Assembly: GCF_041321155.1 (NCBI RefSeq)
Contig: NZ_JBGGWB010000006.1
Location: 1-64,000, forward strand
Source of the DNA: Sphingomonas sp. IW22
GTDB lineage: Bacteria; Pseudomonadota; Alphaproteobacteria; Sphingomonadales; Sphingomonadaceae
Reading direction: 5' to 3'
Length of the DNA stretch: 64,000 bases
Shown here: piece after piece, positions 1 to 9,300 of the stretch
Position numbering within the stretch: position 1 is the stretch's first letter
Layout: every line of letters begins with the position of its first letter
Notes under the pieces: generated by a model
What the model was told of the DNA's origin: nothing
The model's input: the letters and a program-made list of their open reading frames with translations, nothing else
Database searches by the model: none
Made by a program: the position numbers and the translations under genes

Positions 1-1
1 T

Positions 2-961
2 GCGGGCTTTGTCGGCCATGCGACCGCCCACCGGCTGCTTGACCGCGGCGAACGGGTGATCGGCGTCGATATCGTCAACGACTATTATGATGTCGCGCTG
101 AAGGAAGCACGGCTTGCGACATTTACGGATCGGAACGGCTTCGACTTTCACCGGATCGACATTGCCGACGCCGGCGCGATGGCGGTGCTGGTCCGGGACC
201 ATGAAGTCACCCGCGTCGTCCACCTCGCCGCACAGGCGGGTGTGCGGTACAGCATCGACAACCCCTTCGCCTATCAGCATTCGAACCTGGCCGGCCATCT
301 ATCGATTATGGAAGCGTGCCGTCACGCGCCGGGTTTCGAACATTTGGTCTATGCCTCCTCCAGCTCGGTTTACGGCGACCGGCCGATGGGCGGAGCGGGC
401 TTCAGCGAGGATGAGGCAGCGACCAATCCCGTCTCGCTTTATGCCGCAACCAAGCGCGCGTGCGAGCTGATGAGCCAGTCCTATGCCCGGCTTTACGGCT
501 TTCCGCAGACGGGGCTGCGCTTCTTCACCGTCTATGGCCCCTGGGGCCGGCCTGACATGGCCTATTTCGGCTTTACGCAAAAGATTATGCGGGGCGAGCC
601 GATTGAGGTTTATGGCGAAGGCCGGATGGCGCGCGACTTCACCTATATCGACGATATCGTCGACGGGATCATCGGCGCGCTCGACCACCCGCCCGCCCCC
701 GGCGGCCATCGGGTGCTGAATATCGGCGACAGCCACCCCGTCGGCCTGATGGAAATGATCGAAACGCTGGAACGCGCGATCGGCCGCGAAGCGATCAAGG
801 TCATGTGTCCCATGCAGCCCGGCGACGTGACCGCCACTTATGCTGACGTCTCCCGCCTTCGCGAACTGACCGGATATCGGCCCAAAGTGATGCTCGAAGA
901 AGGGCTTACACGCTTCGCCCAGTGGTATCACGACCACTATCGAACCGGCACACCCGGCTGA
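2..961 (+). CDS. UDP-glucuronate 4-epimerase, 5' end cut by window
   Basis: Short-chain dehydrogenase/reductase of the extended NAD-dependent epimerase family, which interconverts UDP-glucuronate and UDP-galacturonate in the cytoplasm. The reading frame is open from base 2, so the true start lies upstream of the window. The visible frame begins AGFVGHATAHRLLDRG, the second half of the GxxGxxG NAD-binding loop. NDYYDVALKEARL right after the first strand is characteristic of the UDP-glucuronate 4-epimerase branch. The catalytic YxxxK is in SLYAATKRACE and the substrate-side FFTVYGPWGRPDMA is intact. Product fits sugar-nucleotide supply for surface polysaccharide. The exact substrate is inferred from family motifs. 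Confidence 0.85.
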   Translation, partial: AGFVGHATAHRLLDRGERVIGVDIVNDYYDVALKEARLATFTDRNGFDFHRIDIADAGAMAVLVRDHEVTRVVHLAAQAGVRYSIDNPFAYQHSNLAGHLSIMEACRHAPGFEHLVYASSSSVYGDRPMGGAGFSEDEAATNPVSLYAATKRACELMSQSYARLYGFPQTGLRFFTVYGPWGRPDMAYFGFTQKIMRGEPIEVYGEGRMARDFTYIDDIVDGIIGALDHPPAPGGHRVLNIGDSHPVGLMEMIETLERAIGREAIKVMCPMQPGDVTATYADVSRLRELTGYRPKVMLEEGLTRFAQWYHDHYRTGTPG

Positions 962-1218
962 ACGCTAACGCGCGGCCTGACGGCCGTGGGAAAAGTGATC
1001 GCGACATCGATGCTAGCGCAAGCTGCGCCGGGCAAGGGGTTCGCCTCGCCCGCCCACCATCGTCGCCATGCCGGAAAAAAGCGCATCCGCACCAAATTGG
1101 GACAAAAGTCCCACCCTAGAACAGGCGTGTCACGCAGGGGCGATCAATCAGCCTTTATCGCAAATCCTTAATGCATCATTAACACCCCTAGAACCTAAAT
1201 CTTGGGGAAGGCAGAAGG
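962..1218. other. Intergenic leader of the secreted-protein gene
   Basis: No convincing gene. It contains a short dyad GGGACAAAAGTCCC near 1099 and an AT-richer stretch at 1150-1200. The sequence AAGGCAGAAGG just before the ATG at 1219 is the ribosome binding site that supports that start. The dyad may be an operator, but nothing else supports this. Confidence 0.4.
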
Positions 1219-3012
1219 ATGTCGACGTTTACTATATCCTTTGGAATGAACGGTAGCCAGAATGCATGGTATCTTCGCACCGGACCGTCAGGATTTAGTC
1301 CTCTAAACATTGCCTTGCTTCCCGGCGACAAACCGGCGTTTGCCAACGTGTCCAAGCAGTTGGCCGTATCGTACACCATGGACGCGGTGGCGGGTGACCT
1401 GCTCTATGGCGCCCGGGTCGATACCGCGACCTCGCCCGACGGCAATGTGATCGATCTGATTCCCGACTGGAACAGCGTTAAGAATGTCCAGCTCGTTTCC
1501 GAGAGCGCCCAGAATTTCTATTTCGACGGCTTCGTCCATGTCGATGCGGCAGTCGGGCTGAACGACACCAACGGCAGCACCCTGGTCCTGAACGGCACCA
1601 AGCGCGGAAACATCATCACCGGCGCGGGCAGCGACGTGATCGATGTTCGTGTGGTCGAGGATCAGGACAGCATCTGGGTGACCACTTTCCGCATTAACAC
1701 CGGCGGCGGCGACGACGTGGTCAGCTTCAAGCCGCTTGACATCGCGGGCGAGCTTGCCGCGGGCGATGCAACCTTTGTGCAGGCGGTCAACAAGCCCGGC
1801 CTGCCGCTGATTGCCACGGCCGAGGGCCGCACCACTTTCACCGCGCTTGGCAGCGGCAATGACCTGTTCCTAGGCTTCAACAGCGACGATCATATCGCCG
1901 GCCAGGTGGATAATGGCACTATTGACTCAGTTTTCCAGAATGCCCCGCCCAGCGGCGTTGCATATAGCATCGGCGGGTCGACCAGCTGCGGCCACCAGAG
2001 CCGGCTCTATCGTATCGACCTCGAAACTGGCGCGACCACGGTGGTAGGCGACGTCACGATCAAGACGGGTCTGGGTAAGAGCGGCAAGAATGTCGATGTT
2101 GAATCGCTGTCGCTCAATCCGATCGACGGGATGCTGTACGGATTCATCTCAAGCCCCGGCAACGTGACTGGCCTTATCAAAGTGGACCCGCTGACCGCAG
2201 AAACGACCTATATTGGCGGCCATGTCCGCCAATATAAATCGGAGACGCAGGACTTTGCCTTCGGGACCGATGGCAAGCTCTATCTGGCGTCGGAAGGCGA
2301 CCTTGTTTCCGTAGAAATCGCTACCGGCGCCTTTACGATCATCGGCAACAATACGCTGAATAAGAAGATTGGCGGCCTGGCGTTCGATCCTATCACCGGA
2401 AAGCTGTTTGGCCTCGCCGACGTGGGCTGGAAAACATATCTGGTCGAAATCGACAAATCGAACGGAAATATGGTCGAGGCGACCCAAATCCGCAATCTGT
2501 CGGCGTTCACCAAGCTGGAAGGCGCGTCGTTTGACAGCGAAGGGACGTTGTGGGCGCTAGATCGCCTGTCGGGCAAGCTTGTGACGATTGATACGGCGAC
2601 GGGACTTGCCACCAAGGCGTCAAAGACGTTGGGCGTGTGGCACCAGACGGGCGACGGGTTCGAGGGTCTGGCGATCGACATTGCCCAGAAGAAAATGCTG
2701 GTCGACCTGAAGGCACAGGGCGGCGATCGCATCGTGACTGGCGAGGGGGCGGATCACGTCAACTATGCGGCCGGGGACGGCGTGGACGTCATCGCCGACT
2801 TCGACTTGGCAAACGATACGCTGCACATTGAAGGCTATAGCGCAAACCAGATCAAGATCGACGTCTTCAATGGCAATACTTTCATCCGATTCACGGACAA
2901 TAGCACCGACGGATTTGTCGACAATGCGATGATCGAACTGTCAGGTGTAATCAACTTCGATCAATCGATGATTGTGTACAGTCTATCGACCGATTTTCCA
3001 ATAATTGTATAA
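1219..3012 (+). CDS. Secreted beta-propeller protein with RTX-like segments
   Basis: 597-residue protein without a Sec signal peptide, built like a type I secretion substrate. Residues 130-143 and 501-528 are glycine/aspartate-rich stretches resembling calcium-binding RTX units (GNIITGAGSDVIDV, TGEGADHVNYAAGDGVDV). Between them, residues about 263-468 contain five repeats of the form LxxIDxxTGxxTxIG, as in LYRIDLETGATTVVG and LVTIDTATGLATKAS, expected of propeller blades. The C-terminus (SMIVYSLSTDFPIIV) is hydrophobic and lacks a cleavable anchor. It starts behind a good Shine-Dalgarno sequence. An extracellular matrix or adhesion role is inference; no enzyme motif is visible. No T1SS genes are in the window. 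Confidence 0.65.
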   Translation: MSTFTISFGMNGSQNAWYLRTGPSGFSPLNIALLPGDKPAFANVSKQLAVSYTMDAVAGDLLYGARVDTATSPDGNVIDLIPDWNSVKNVQLVSESAQNFYFDGFVHVDAAVGLNDTNGSTLVLNGTKRGNIITGAGSDVIDVRVVEDQDSIWVTTFRINTGGGDDVVSFKPLDIAGELAAGDATFVQAVNKPGLPLIATAEGRTTFTALGSGNDLFLGFNSDDHIAGQVDNGTIDSVFQNAPPSGVAYSIGGSTSCGHQSRLYRIDLETGATTVVGDVTIKTGLGKSGKNVDVESLSLNPIDGMLYGFISSPGNVTGLIKVDPLTAETTYIGGHVRQYKSETQDFAFGTDGKLYLASEGDLVSVEIATGAFTIIGNNTLNKKIGGLAFDPITGKLFGLADVGWKTYLVEIDKSNGNMVEATQIRNLSAFTKLEGASFDSEGTLWALDRLSGKLVTIDTATGLATKASKTLGVWHQTGDGFEGLAIDIAQKKMLVDLKAQGGDRIVTGEGADHVNYAAGDGVDVIADFDLANDTLHIEGYSANQIKIDVFNGNTFIRFTDNSTDGFVDNAMIELSGVINFDQSMIVYSLSTDFPIIV

Positions 3013-3226
3013 CTTCTATTTCATGGACATTCAACGTATTATCCTGTTAGATTCGAGTTAATAATGCGTTAAAAAGGTTTTTTTATTCATTACTGACGTT
3101 AAAACTATGCGAAGCTGTGCTGCTTGAACAGGGTATAGTTTTTCAACACAATAAGGTTAACCACAATTTCAAAGCTCAAATGATAAAATGCTTAGGTAAT
3201 TTTGATACCAAAATAGGATTTATGTA
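3013..3226. other. AT-rich intergenic stretch
   Basis: Markedly AT-rich sequence compared with both flanks. It contains runs such as AAAAGGTTTTTTTATTC but no clear stem-plus-T terminator. It marks the left edge of a low-GC patch that continues through the next small gene. Confidence 0.5.
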
Positions 3227-3454
3227 ATGAGCGAAATTAATGATAATGGAGAGGAATATATAGATTATCCTATTACAAGGAGAGAAGCACGGGAGTTCTT
3301 GTTTTTGATTCAAGAAGTTGTTGCTTGCCAGATTAATTTAAGGGCCACACTCATTGGCGGTGATCCAAATAGTCCGTTCTTAATGTCGGCAGAGTCTGCG
3401 ATCAATATATCCAAAAAACTGCAAGATATTGTAGACAAAATGATCAAGCCCTAA
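3227..3454 (+). CDS. Small AT-rich hypothetical protein
   Basis: 75-residue acidic protein (starts MSEINDNGEEYIDYPITRRE) that I do not recognise. It looks mostly helical, with no signal peptide or membrane segment. Base composition is far below that of the surrounding genes, and codons end in A/T, which suggests transfer from a low-GC source. No strong Shine-Dalgarno sequence is visible before the ATG. It lies alone between the RTX-like gene and a decayed IS, so it may be a remnant of a larger acquired segment. Confidence 0.45.
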   Translation: MSEINDNGEEYIDYPITRREAREFLFLIQEVVACQINLRATLIGGDPNSPFLMSAESAINISKKLQDIVDKMIKP

Positions 3455-3781
3455 AATGTTGAAAGATTGCTCGCTAAGCCAACGCGTCTTCCTTGTCGTG
3501 AGGCACGAAGAAAATCATGCTAACTGACACCCAATCGATGGCTAAAGTACAAGGAAGGAAGAGCAGGTGAGACAGCCACGGTCTCGATCGTTCGGTAGCT
3601 CGACGCCAGAACCAAAGCGCCGGGAACGGCGATTCAAATAGAACCTCCAGTCAAGCTGCTAAACCGATAACGAAAAAGTCTGTCGCTTCCATGATGCGAT
3701 ATTTCCATGGAGCGGACTGGTTCACCAGAGGTTTGAGACTGACAACTTCCCCATTGATCTAACCTGTGATTCCGCGCTGGC
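3455..3781. other. Non-coding or decayed stretch before an IS remnant
   Basis: I see no gene here. In intact relatives the corresponding position (between the left inverted repeat and the transposase start) holds about 250-430 bp. The expected terminal repeat GGTCGTGAACTCATAA is not recognisable, so the left IS end has been lost. Confidence 0.4.
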
Positions 3782-4398
3782 ATGAGCCGATACGGCCTGA
3801 ACAATTTTAGTGGCGCGTGCTCGAACCACTGCTGCCCAACAAGCCACGAGGCGTGCCGCGCGTTGATGACCGAAGGACGCTGAACGGCATCTCCTGGGTC
3901 CTACATTCCGGCGCACCATGGCGTGACCTGCCCGAGCGCTACGGTCCGCGTACGACCTGCTACAATCGCTTCGTGCGATGGTGAAAAGGCAGGCTTGTGA
4001 AACCCCATTACCGCCGCCTACGACGGCCACATCCGGATGATCGACATCTCCTCTGTTCGCTCCACAGCAGGCCGCAACGGCAAAAAGGGGAGGCGGACGG
4101 GCAGATCGCCGAAGCACTGCTCGACCACCTGGGTCCGCGGACCATCGTGCTGGCCGACAAGGGCTATGACGCCGACCGCATCCGCGAGCAGATTTAGGAT
4201 TAAGGCGCTGCCCCCAACATCCCGCCGAAAGGCAACCGCAAATGGAAGCCCTGCTTCAGCGAGCGCCTCTGCCGAGAGCGCAACCTGCTCGGACGGTTCT
4301 TCACCAAGCTGAAGCACTTCCGTCGTGTCGCCACCCGTTACGACAAGCTCCGCTGCCTTCCTCGCCACGGTCCGGCTCGCCTCGATGCGGCTCCGGGC
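3782..4398 (+). pseudogene. Decayed IS5-family transposase (copy 1)
   Basis: Remnant of the transposase found more completely at 5280 and 11975. The N-terminal helix-turn-helix region is readable (LEPLLPNKPRGVPRVDDRR, then SGAPWRDLPERYGPRTTCY). A stop follows FVRW, and the rest is broken by several indels, although VLADKGYDADRIREQI is still visible near 4150-4195. The 3' end stops near 4398, where a piece of a different IS begins. Cannot encode an active transposase. Confidence 0.8.
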
Positions 4399-4660
4399 TT
4401 AGCATCCACGCGCCTGCTCGGCCCAATGCCGGAACCTGACATAGACAGAGTTCCACTTGCCGTAATGCTTATGCATCTCGCGCCGGACAGCCGACCCGCA
4501 ACACATGATATACCGTTGAGAATCGACGATTATTGCGTGCAGGGCGAACCGAGCGCCAGCACTCAGATGGCCGCAGCGGTCTGATTGCATGCCAGTCCGC
4601 ATCCGACAATCCCGCAGCCCATGTCTGCTCTCCAAAGAGCAACCTTGGATCAAGAAGGGT
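4399..4660 (-). pseudogene. Fragment of a second IS5-family transposase
   Basis: On the minus strand this reads HKHYGKWNSVYVRFRHWAEQ, nearly the same as HERYGKWNSVYVRFRRWAEQ in the IS at 24154-24999. The upstream end LIQGCSLES also matches the equivalent LIQGCLLEA. The middle has drifted. No terminal inverted repeat remains and the catalytic part is missing. It abuts the copy-1 remnant, so this is a scrap heap of two unrelated IS types. Confidence 0.75.
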
Positions 4661-4742
4661 CTTGAAAACCCCCCCTCTCAGCGCGACCTAAAATCATAGT
4701 TTACAAGTATGATCCTTCAAATCAAAAGGAAAGGTAGTACTT

Positions 4743-5006
4743 ATGTATATTCCAATTAGCATTATGAATAAGAATGGTATTTCTTTTGTTGTTGCTATTG
4801 TAAACATAAAATTTTTATCAGGAAAAATAGAGTCTATTTTTATAATGAATTATTTAAAGAATGCTTTTAGTGGTATACCGATTGTTTTGGTAGCAAAGGA
4901 TATTAATGGAAGAACAAAGTTTTTCGGTCGGTTACAAATCGTCAAACTTATAAGGTCTGAAAATTTTAATAAATCTACTTGGGTACGACACAATGTCCAA
5001 TACTGA
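4743..5006 (+). CDS. AT-rich hypothetical protein
   Basis: 87-residue protein (starts MYIPISIMNKNGISF), unrecognised. It contains two beta-rich hydrophobic stretches (ISFVVAIVNIKFL and GIPIVLVAKDI) and a charged C-terminus. Composition is strongly AT-rich. AAAGGTAG before the ATG is a possible ribosome binding site. It ends 18 bp before the left inverted repeat of the next IS, so the IS did not cut it. Coding status is uncertain. Confidence 0.4.
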   Translation: MYIPISIMNKNGISFVVAIVNIKFLSGKIESIFIMNYLKNAFSGIPIVLVAKDINGRTKFFGRLQIVKLIRSENFNKSTWVRHNVQY

Positions 5007-5024
5007 TGTTTTACGCATTTTCTA

Positions 5025-6040
5025 GGTCGTGAACCCATAAAGCGAGCGGCTTGGGTAATTGGGAGGGCTGCGGCTCAGCCGTATTTAGCCCACAGGATCG
5101 CGGCAGCTACCAGTGCGCAGAAGATGGCGAAGAGCGCCATGAACACCCGAAATGGGAGAAGCAGGAGCAGATCGGACCAGTCGAACATGGCATGATGCTG
5201 CAGCAACTGCCGAGGCGTGCAATCGAGCGTCATCCGGCGGCGGCTTCCACGTCCGACCGGACTGTGATTCAGGCTCACCATGAGCCGATATGATCTGACC
5301 GACTTTGAGTGGCGCGTGATCGAGCCGCTGCTGCCGAACAAGCCACGAGGCGTGCCGCGTGTGAATGACCGCCGCGTGCTGAACGGCATCTTCTGGGTGC
5401 TGCGTTCCGGGGCACCGTGGCGCGACCTGCCGGAACGATACGGCCCGCGCACCACCTGCTACAACCGCTCGTGCGATGGCGAAAGGCGGGTGTGTGGGAT
5501 CGGCTGATGGACGCCATCACCGCCGCGCATCAAGGCGATATCCAAATAATCGACAGCACATCCGTTCGCGCCCACCAGCAGGCCGCGACGGCAAAAAAGG
5601 GGGTGCGGATCACTGTCTCGGTCGATCACGCGGTGGGCTCACGACCAAGATCCACGTCGTTGTTGATGCGCAAGGCCTCCCGATCCGGCTCGGCCTGACC
5701 GCAGGACAGACACACGACGGGCAAATCGCCGATACGCTGCTCGACCACCTCGGCCCGCACACCATCGTGCTGGCCGACAAGGCCTATGACGCCGACCGCA
5801 TCCGCGATTTGATCCAAGACCAAGGCGCCACGCCCAACATACCGCCGAAGAGCAACCGCAAGTGGAAGCCCTGCTTCAGCAAGCGGCTACCGCGAGCGCA
5901 ACCTCATCGAGCGATTCTTCTCCAAGCTGAAGCACTTCCGCCGCGTTGCCACCCGCTATGACAAACTCGACGCCAACTTCCTCGCTATGGTCCAGCTTGC
6001 CTCAATGAGGCTGTGGCTCCGCGCTTACGAGTCTACGGCC
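5025..6040 (+). mobile_element. IS5-family element, copy 2 (1016 bp)
   Basis: Bounded by imperfect inverted repeats: GGTCGTGAACCCATAA at the left and, read inward from the right, GGCCGTAGACTCGTAA. It is flanked by a TA duplication (5023-5024 and 6041-6042) inside a CTAG context, typical of the IS5/IS427-like group. It carries a broken transposase on the plus strand and, unusually, about 255 bp between the left repeat and the transposase that encodes a small membrane peptide on the opposite strand. Confidence 0.85.
5075..5188 (-). CDS. Small membrane peptide carried inside the IS
   Basis: 37-residue reading frame lying between the left IS repeat and the transposase, on the opposite strand. 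After MFDWSD it is almost a single transmembrane helix (LLLLLPFRVFMALF, then AIFCALVAAAILW) ending in AKYG. It resembles other single-pass small hydrophobic proteins only in general character. The equivalent slot in the IS at 11978-13146 also encodes a hydrophobic protein, which is the main reason to believe this one is real. Confidence 0.4.
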   Translation of the reverse strand: MFDWSDLLLLLPFRVFMALFAIFCALVAAAILWAKYG

Positions 6041-6043
6041 TAG
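5280..6043 (+). pseudogene. IS5-family transposase, frameshifted (copy 2)
   Basis: Starts MSRYDLTDFEWRVIEPLLPN. One base is missing near 5471 (CGCTCGTG where the sister copies have CGCTTCGTG), moving the frame. A second change of -1 occurs at AAAAAAGGGGG near 5595, a plausible programmed slippage site in this IS group. A further loss of two bases occurs near 5889. The DDE-type segments IDSTSVRAHQQAA, VLADKAYDADRIR and the end LRAYESTA are all present in one frame or another. Two genuine indels make it inactive. Confidence 0.85.
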
Positions 6044-6114
6044 CTCGTTAGCTCTAATCGCTCAGCAACTTCAAGACCTACACCAACGGGTCTTTGGTAT
6101 GAGGATAAAAGCCC

Positions 6115-6150
6115 TTTCATCTTTTTTTTCTATCGTTTATACTAGATATA
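6115..6150 (+). promoter_or_regulatory. Candidate arsR promoter, possibly leaderless
   Basis: TATACT at 6138-6143 is a good -10 element and lies only about 7 bp before the ATG at 6150. The T-rich stretch upstream offers a poor -35. The dyad-like ACTAGATATATGG covers the start codon and could be the ArsR operator. No Shine-Dalgarno sequence fits between, so transcripts would begin at or next to the start codon. Confidence 0.4.
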
Positions 6151-6482
6151 TGGATAGATCAATCGCTATCGTGGTGCTTGGCGCGCTTGCGCAGGCTACC
6201 CGGCTCGACACCTTTAAGCTGCTGGTGCGGCAGGAACCGCACGGTCTGGCCGCGGGTGAAATTGCACGCCAGCTCGACGTGCCGCAAAACACCATGTCGG
6301 CGCACCTTGGCATCCTGGCCCGGGCCGGTCTGGTCCATTCCGAACGGCAAAGCCGCTCGATCATCTACCGCGCCAATCTGGACGGCCTGCACGCGCTGAC
6401 GCTTTTCCTGGTCAAGGACTGCTGCGCCGGCAACGCCAAGCTGTGCGCGCCGCTTGTCGCCGAACTCGCCCCCTGCTGTTGA
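6150..6482 (+). CDS. arsR: ArsR-family arsenic-responsive repressor
   Basis: 110-residue winged-helix metalloregulator that represses the ars operon and is released by arsenite. The start at the second ATG (MDRSIAIVVLGALAQATRLD) matches the usual ArsR N-terminus; the longer upstream frame does not. The recognition helix region is AGEIARQLDVPQNTMSAHL. Cysteines occur only near the C-terminus (DCCAGNAKLCAP and final PCC), so arsenite binding would use these rather than the classical CxC in the DNA-binding helix. First gene of a tight arsR-arsC-arsB-arsH operon. Confidence 0.9.
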   Translation: MDRSIAIVVLGALAQATRLDTFKLLVRQEPHGLAAGEIARQLDVPQNTMSAHLGILARAGLVHSERQSRSIIYRANLDGLHALTLFLVKDCCAGNAKLCAPLVAELAPCC

Positions 6483-6494
6483 AAGGACGCCTGC

Positions 6495-6923
6495 GTGGCC
6501 ATCGATATCGTCATCTATCACAACCCCGATTGCGGCACGTCGCGCAACGCCCTTGGCCTGATCCGCAATACCGGGATCGAGCCGCACATTGTCGAATATC
6601 TGAAAACCCCGCCCTCGCGCGCAATGCTGGTCGACCTGATCGACCGCGCCGGCATCCGCCCCCGCGATCTGCTGCGTGAAAAGGGCACGCCTTATGCCGA
6701 ACTGGGCCTGAGCGACATGTCGCTGTCCGACGACGCGCTTGTGGATGCGATGATGGCACATCCGATCCTCATCAACCGACCGCTGGTCGTCTCGCCGCTC
6801 GGCGTAAGGCTTTGCCGCCCCTCGGAAGCGGTGCTCGATCTGTTGCCGACGCAGCAGCTCGGCGCCTTCGCCAAGGAAGACGGCGAACAGGTTGTGGACG
6901 CGTCAGGTCAGCGCCTCGCCTGA
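6495..6923 (+). CDS. arsC: Arsenate reductase, glutaredoxin-dependent
   Basis: 142-residue ArsC of the thioredoxin-fold family that reduces arsenate to arsenite using glutathione and glutaredoxin. The active-site loop [17 protein letters not shown] is intact with its catalytic cysteine. The downstream arginine region [20 protein letters not shown] is also conserved. GTG start at 6495 behind AAAGGA. Its stop overlaps the arsB ATG (TGATG), indicating translational coupling. Confidence 0.95.
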   Translation: MAIDIVIYHNPDCGTSRNALGLIRNTGIEPHIVEYLKTPPSRAMLVDLIDRAGIRPRDLLREKGTPYAELGLSDMSLSDDALVDAMMAHPILINRPLVVSPLGVRLCRPSEAVLDLLPTQQLGAFAKEDGEQVVDASGQRLA

Positions 6924-8209
6924 TGCTGCTTGCCGTTCTGATCTTCGTCGCCACGATCACGCTCGTCATCTGGCAACCCAAAGGCATCGGCATCGGGTGG
7001 AGCGCGGTGGGCGGTGCCGTCGTGGCGCTGCTGGCGGGTGTCGTTTCCCTGTCTGACGTGCCGGTGGTGTGGGACATCGTCTGGAACGCGACGGGTGCGT
7101 TTGTCGCGATCATCGTCATCAGCCTGCTGCTCGATGAAGCGGGCTATTTCGAATGGGCGGCGCTTCATGTCGCCCGCTGGGGCCGGGGCAATGGCAAATT
7201 GCTGTTCGCGCTCGTGGTGCTGCTGGGTGCGGCGGTATCGGCCCTGTTCGCCAATGACGGCGCGGCGCTGATCCTGACGCCCATCGTCATCGCCATGCTG
7301 CGGGCGCTTGGATACGGGCCCAAGGCGATGCTGGCATTCGTCATGGCCGCGGGCTTCATCGCTGATACCGCCAGTCTGCCGCTGGTCGTGTCGAACCTGG
7401 TCAACATCGTGTCCGCCAGCTTCTTCGGGATCGGCTTTGCCAAATATGCCGGTGTAATGGTGCCGGTCGATGTGGCGGCGATCGTAGCCACGCTGGTCGC
7501 GCTGCTGCTGTACTTTCGGCGGGACATACCGGGCGTTTATGACGTGGGGCAGCTCCGGCACCCTCGTGAAGCCGTTCGCGATCCGGCAACCTTCCGCGCC
7601 GGGTGGGTCGTGCTTGCACTGCTGCTCGCCGGCTTCTTCCTGCTCGAACCGCTGGGCGTTCCGGTCAGCGCGTTGGCAGCCGGCGGTGCGGTCCTGCTGC
7701 TGGTGGTCGCGGGACGGGGACAGGTGATCGAGACCCGCAAGGTGTTGCACGACGCGCCGTGGCAAGTCGTGATCTTCTCATTGGGCATGTATCTCGTCGT
7801 CTATGGCCTGCGGAATGCCGGCCTGACCGACCATCTGGCCATGCTGCTCGATCGCACCGCGCAAGGCGGGGTGTGGGGCGCGGCACTGGGGACCGGCATC
7901 ATCGCGGCGGTCCTGTCGTCCGTAATGAACAACATGCCGACCGTGCTGGTGGGGGCGCTGTCGATCGACGCCACCAACGCCACGGGCGCGGTCAGGGAAG
8001 CGATGATCTATGCCAATGTGATCGGCTGCGATCTTGGTCCCAAGCTGACGCCCATCGGATCGCTCGCGACGCTGCTGTGGCTGCACGTCCTTGGCCAGAA
8101 GGGCATCCGGATCGGGTGGGGCTATTATTTCCGGGTCGGCGTCACCCTTACGGTGCCGGTCCTGCTCATCACACTGGCGGCGCTCGCGCTGCGAATTGGG
8201 ATTGCCTGA
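6923..8209 (+). CDS. arsB: Arsenite efflux permease ArsB
   Basis: 428-residue inner-membrane arsenite exporter with about 11-12 hydrophobic helices. The conserved [18 protein letters not shown] and NNMPTVL segments are typical of ArsB in the ion transporter superfamily. The ATG at 6923 overlaps the arsC stop and gives the expected N-terminus [18 protein letters not shown] longer frame starting at 6812 would overlap arsC deeply and is rejected. Its own stop overlaps the arsH start. Confidence 0.93.
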   Translation: MLLAVLIFVATITLVIWQPKGIGIGWSAVGGAVVALLAGVVSLSDVPVVWDIVWNATGAFVAIIVISLLLDEAGYFEWAALHVARWGRGNGKLLFALVVLLGAAVSALFANDGAALILTPIVIAMLRALGYGPKAMLAFVMAAGFIADTASLPLVVSNLVNIVSASFFGIGFAKYAGVMVPVDVAAIVATLVALLLYFRRDIPGVYDVGQLRHPREAVRDPATFRAGWVVLALLLAGFFLLEPLGVPVSALAAGGAVLLLVVAGRGQVIETRKVLHDAPWQVVIFSLGMYLVVYGLRNAGLTDHLAMLLDRTAQGGVWGAALGTGIIAAVLSSVMNNMPTVLVGALSIDATNATGAVREAMIYANVIGCDLGPKLTPIGSLATLLWLHVLGQKGIRIGWGYYFRVGVTLTVPVLLITLAALALRIGIA

Positions 8210-8928
8210 TGCCTTTGCGCGATTTGCCCGACCCCGACCATCTGCCCGCACTTGATCCCGCCTTTGCACACGTCCGGCCTGCGCTCGGCCTTGGCCCCGC
8301 CGAGCCGGCACCGCGCATCCTGCTGCTTTATGGAAGCTTGCGCGAACGATCGTTCTCGCGCCTCGCGGTCGAAGAAAGTGCGCGCCTGCTGCGCCTGTTC
8401 GGTGCCGAGACGCGGATATTCGACCCCTCTACGCTGCCGCTGCCCGATCAGGTGGCCGGCGATGACCATCCCGCCATTCACGAACTGCGCGAATTAGCGA
8501 TGTGGTCGGAGGGTCAGGTATGGTGCAGCCCCGAACGACACGGTCAGATCACCGGCATCATGAAGATGCAGATCGACCATTTGCCGCTAGAAATGAAAGG
8601 ACTGCGACCAACACAGGGCCGCACGCTAGCGGTGATGCAGGTGTCGGGCGGATCACAGTCGTTCAACGCGGTCAACACGCTGCGCCTGCTCGGCCGCTGG
8701 ATGCGCATGTTCACGATCCCGAACCAGTCATCGGTCGCGATGGCTTATAAGGAGTTCGACGATGCGGGCCGCATGAAGCCGTCGAGCTATTATGATCGCA
8801 TCGTGGACGTGATGGAGGAGCTGGTGCGCTTCACGGTGCTGCTGCGGCCGCATGCACAGCAACTTGTCGATCGTTATTCCGAACGAATAAGCCGGCGTGC
8901 AGATCAGCACCACAACAGTTTATCATGA
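8209..8928 (+). CDS. arsH: ArsH organoarsenical/flavin oxidoreductase
   Basis: 239-residue NADPH-dependent FMN reductase of the ArsH family, associated with oxidation of trivalent organoarsenicals and with quinone reduction. The FMN phosphate loop appears as [18 protein letters not shown], and the later [18 protein letters not shown] is characteristic. Coupled to arsB by an overlapping TGATG. It closes the operon; composition drops sharply to AT-rich right after the stop. Confidence 0.93.
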   Translation: MPLRDLPDPDHLPALDPAFAHVRPALGLGPAEPAPRILLLYGSLRERSFSRLAVEESARLLRLFGAETRIFDPSTLPLPDQVAGDDHPAIHELRELAMWSEGQVWCSPERHGQITGIMKMQIDHLPLEMKGLRPTQGRTLAVMQVSGGSQSFNAVNTLRLLGRWMRMFTIPNQSSVAMAYKEFDDAGRMKPSSYYDRIVDVMEELVRFTVLLRPHAQQLVDRYSERISRRADQHHNSLS

Positions 8929-9300
8929 ATTACAATTACTCTTTAGCGTTGAATGCTTCACTTATAATAGATTATATTAATACTAGTAAGTGTAATTTGA
9001 CCTAAAAGGTTTTTATTTCATTTGGTTATAGGGTTGGTACTTTATTAGTGCAATAAGTTATTTCGCTATAGTATTACTGTTTACAGGTTTTATTGCGTTT
9101 GTTTTAATTAAATAATAAATGTAAATGCATATTCTATTTTTAACGCAATGAGATTTAATGGTTCAACCTTGCCGATGCCTCGGGAAAGCAATAATAATCT
9201 TGCCACGCAGCTATCTGAGCTTTGCTCTGAATCTGCAACGCCGGCGCACGGAAACAACTACTTGCATCGCCTTATCGGTGTGACCAGAGCACCACTGACA
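8929..9300. other. AT-rich intergenic region
   Basis: About 370 bp of low-GC sequence between arsH and the epimerase. There is no recognisable gene. A 26-codon frame at 8925 is too short and composition-biased to support. The open frame from 9148 to 9300 upstream of the epimerase lacks conserved sequence and is treated as leader. May mark a recombination joint or an H-NS-like-bound regulatory region. Confidence 0.45.

Noticed and set aside
8925..9005. 26-codon frame overlapping the arsH stop
   Set aside because: Too short, AT-biased, and without any ribosome binding site beyond what arsH coupling would give.
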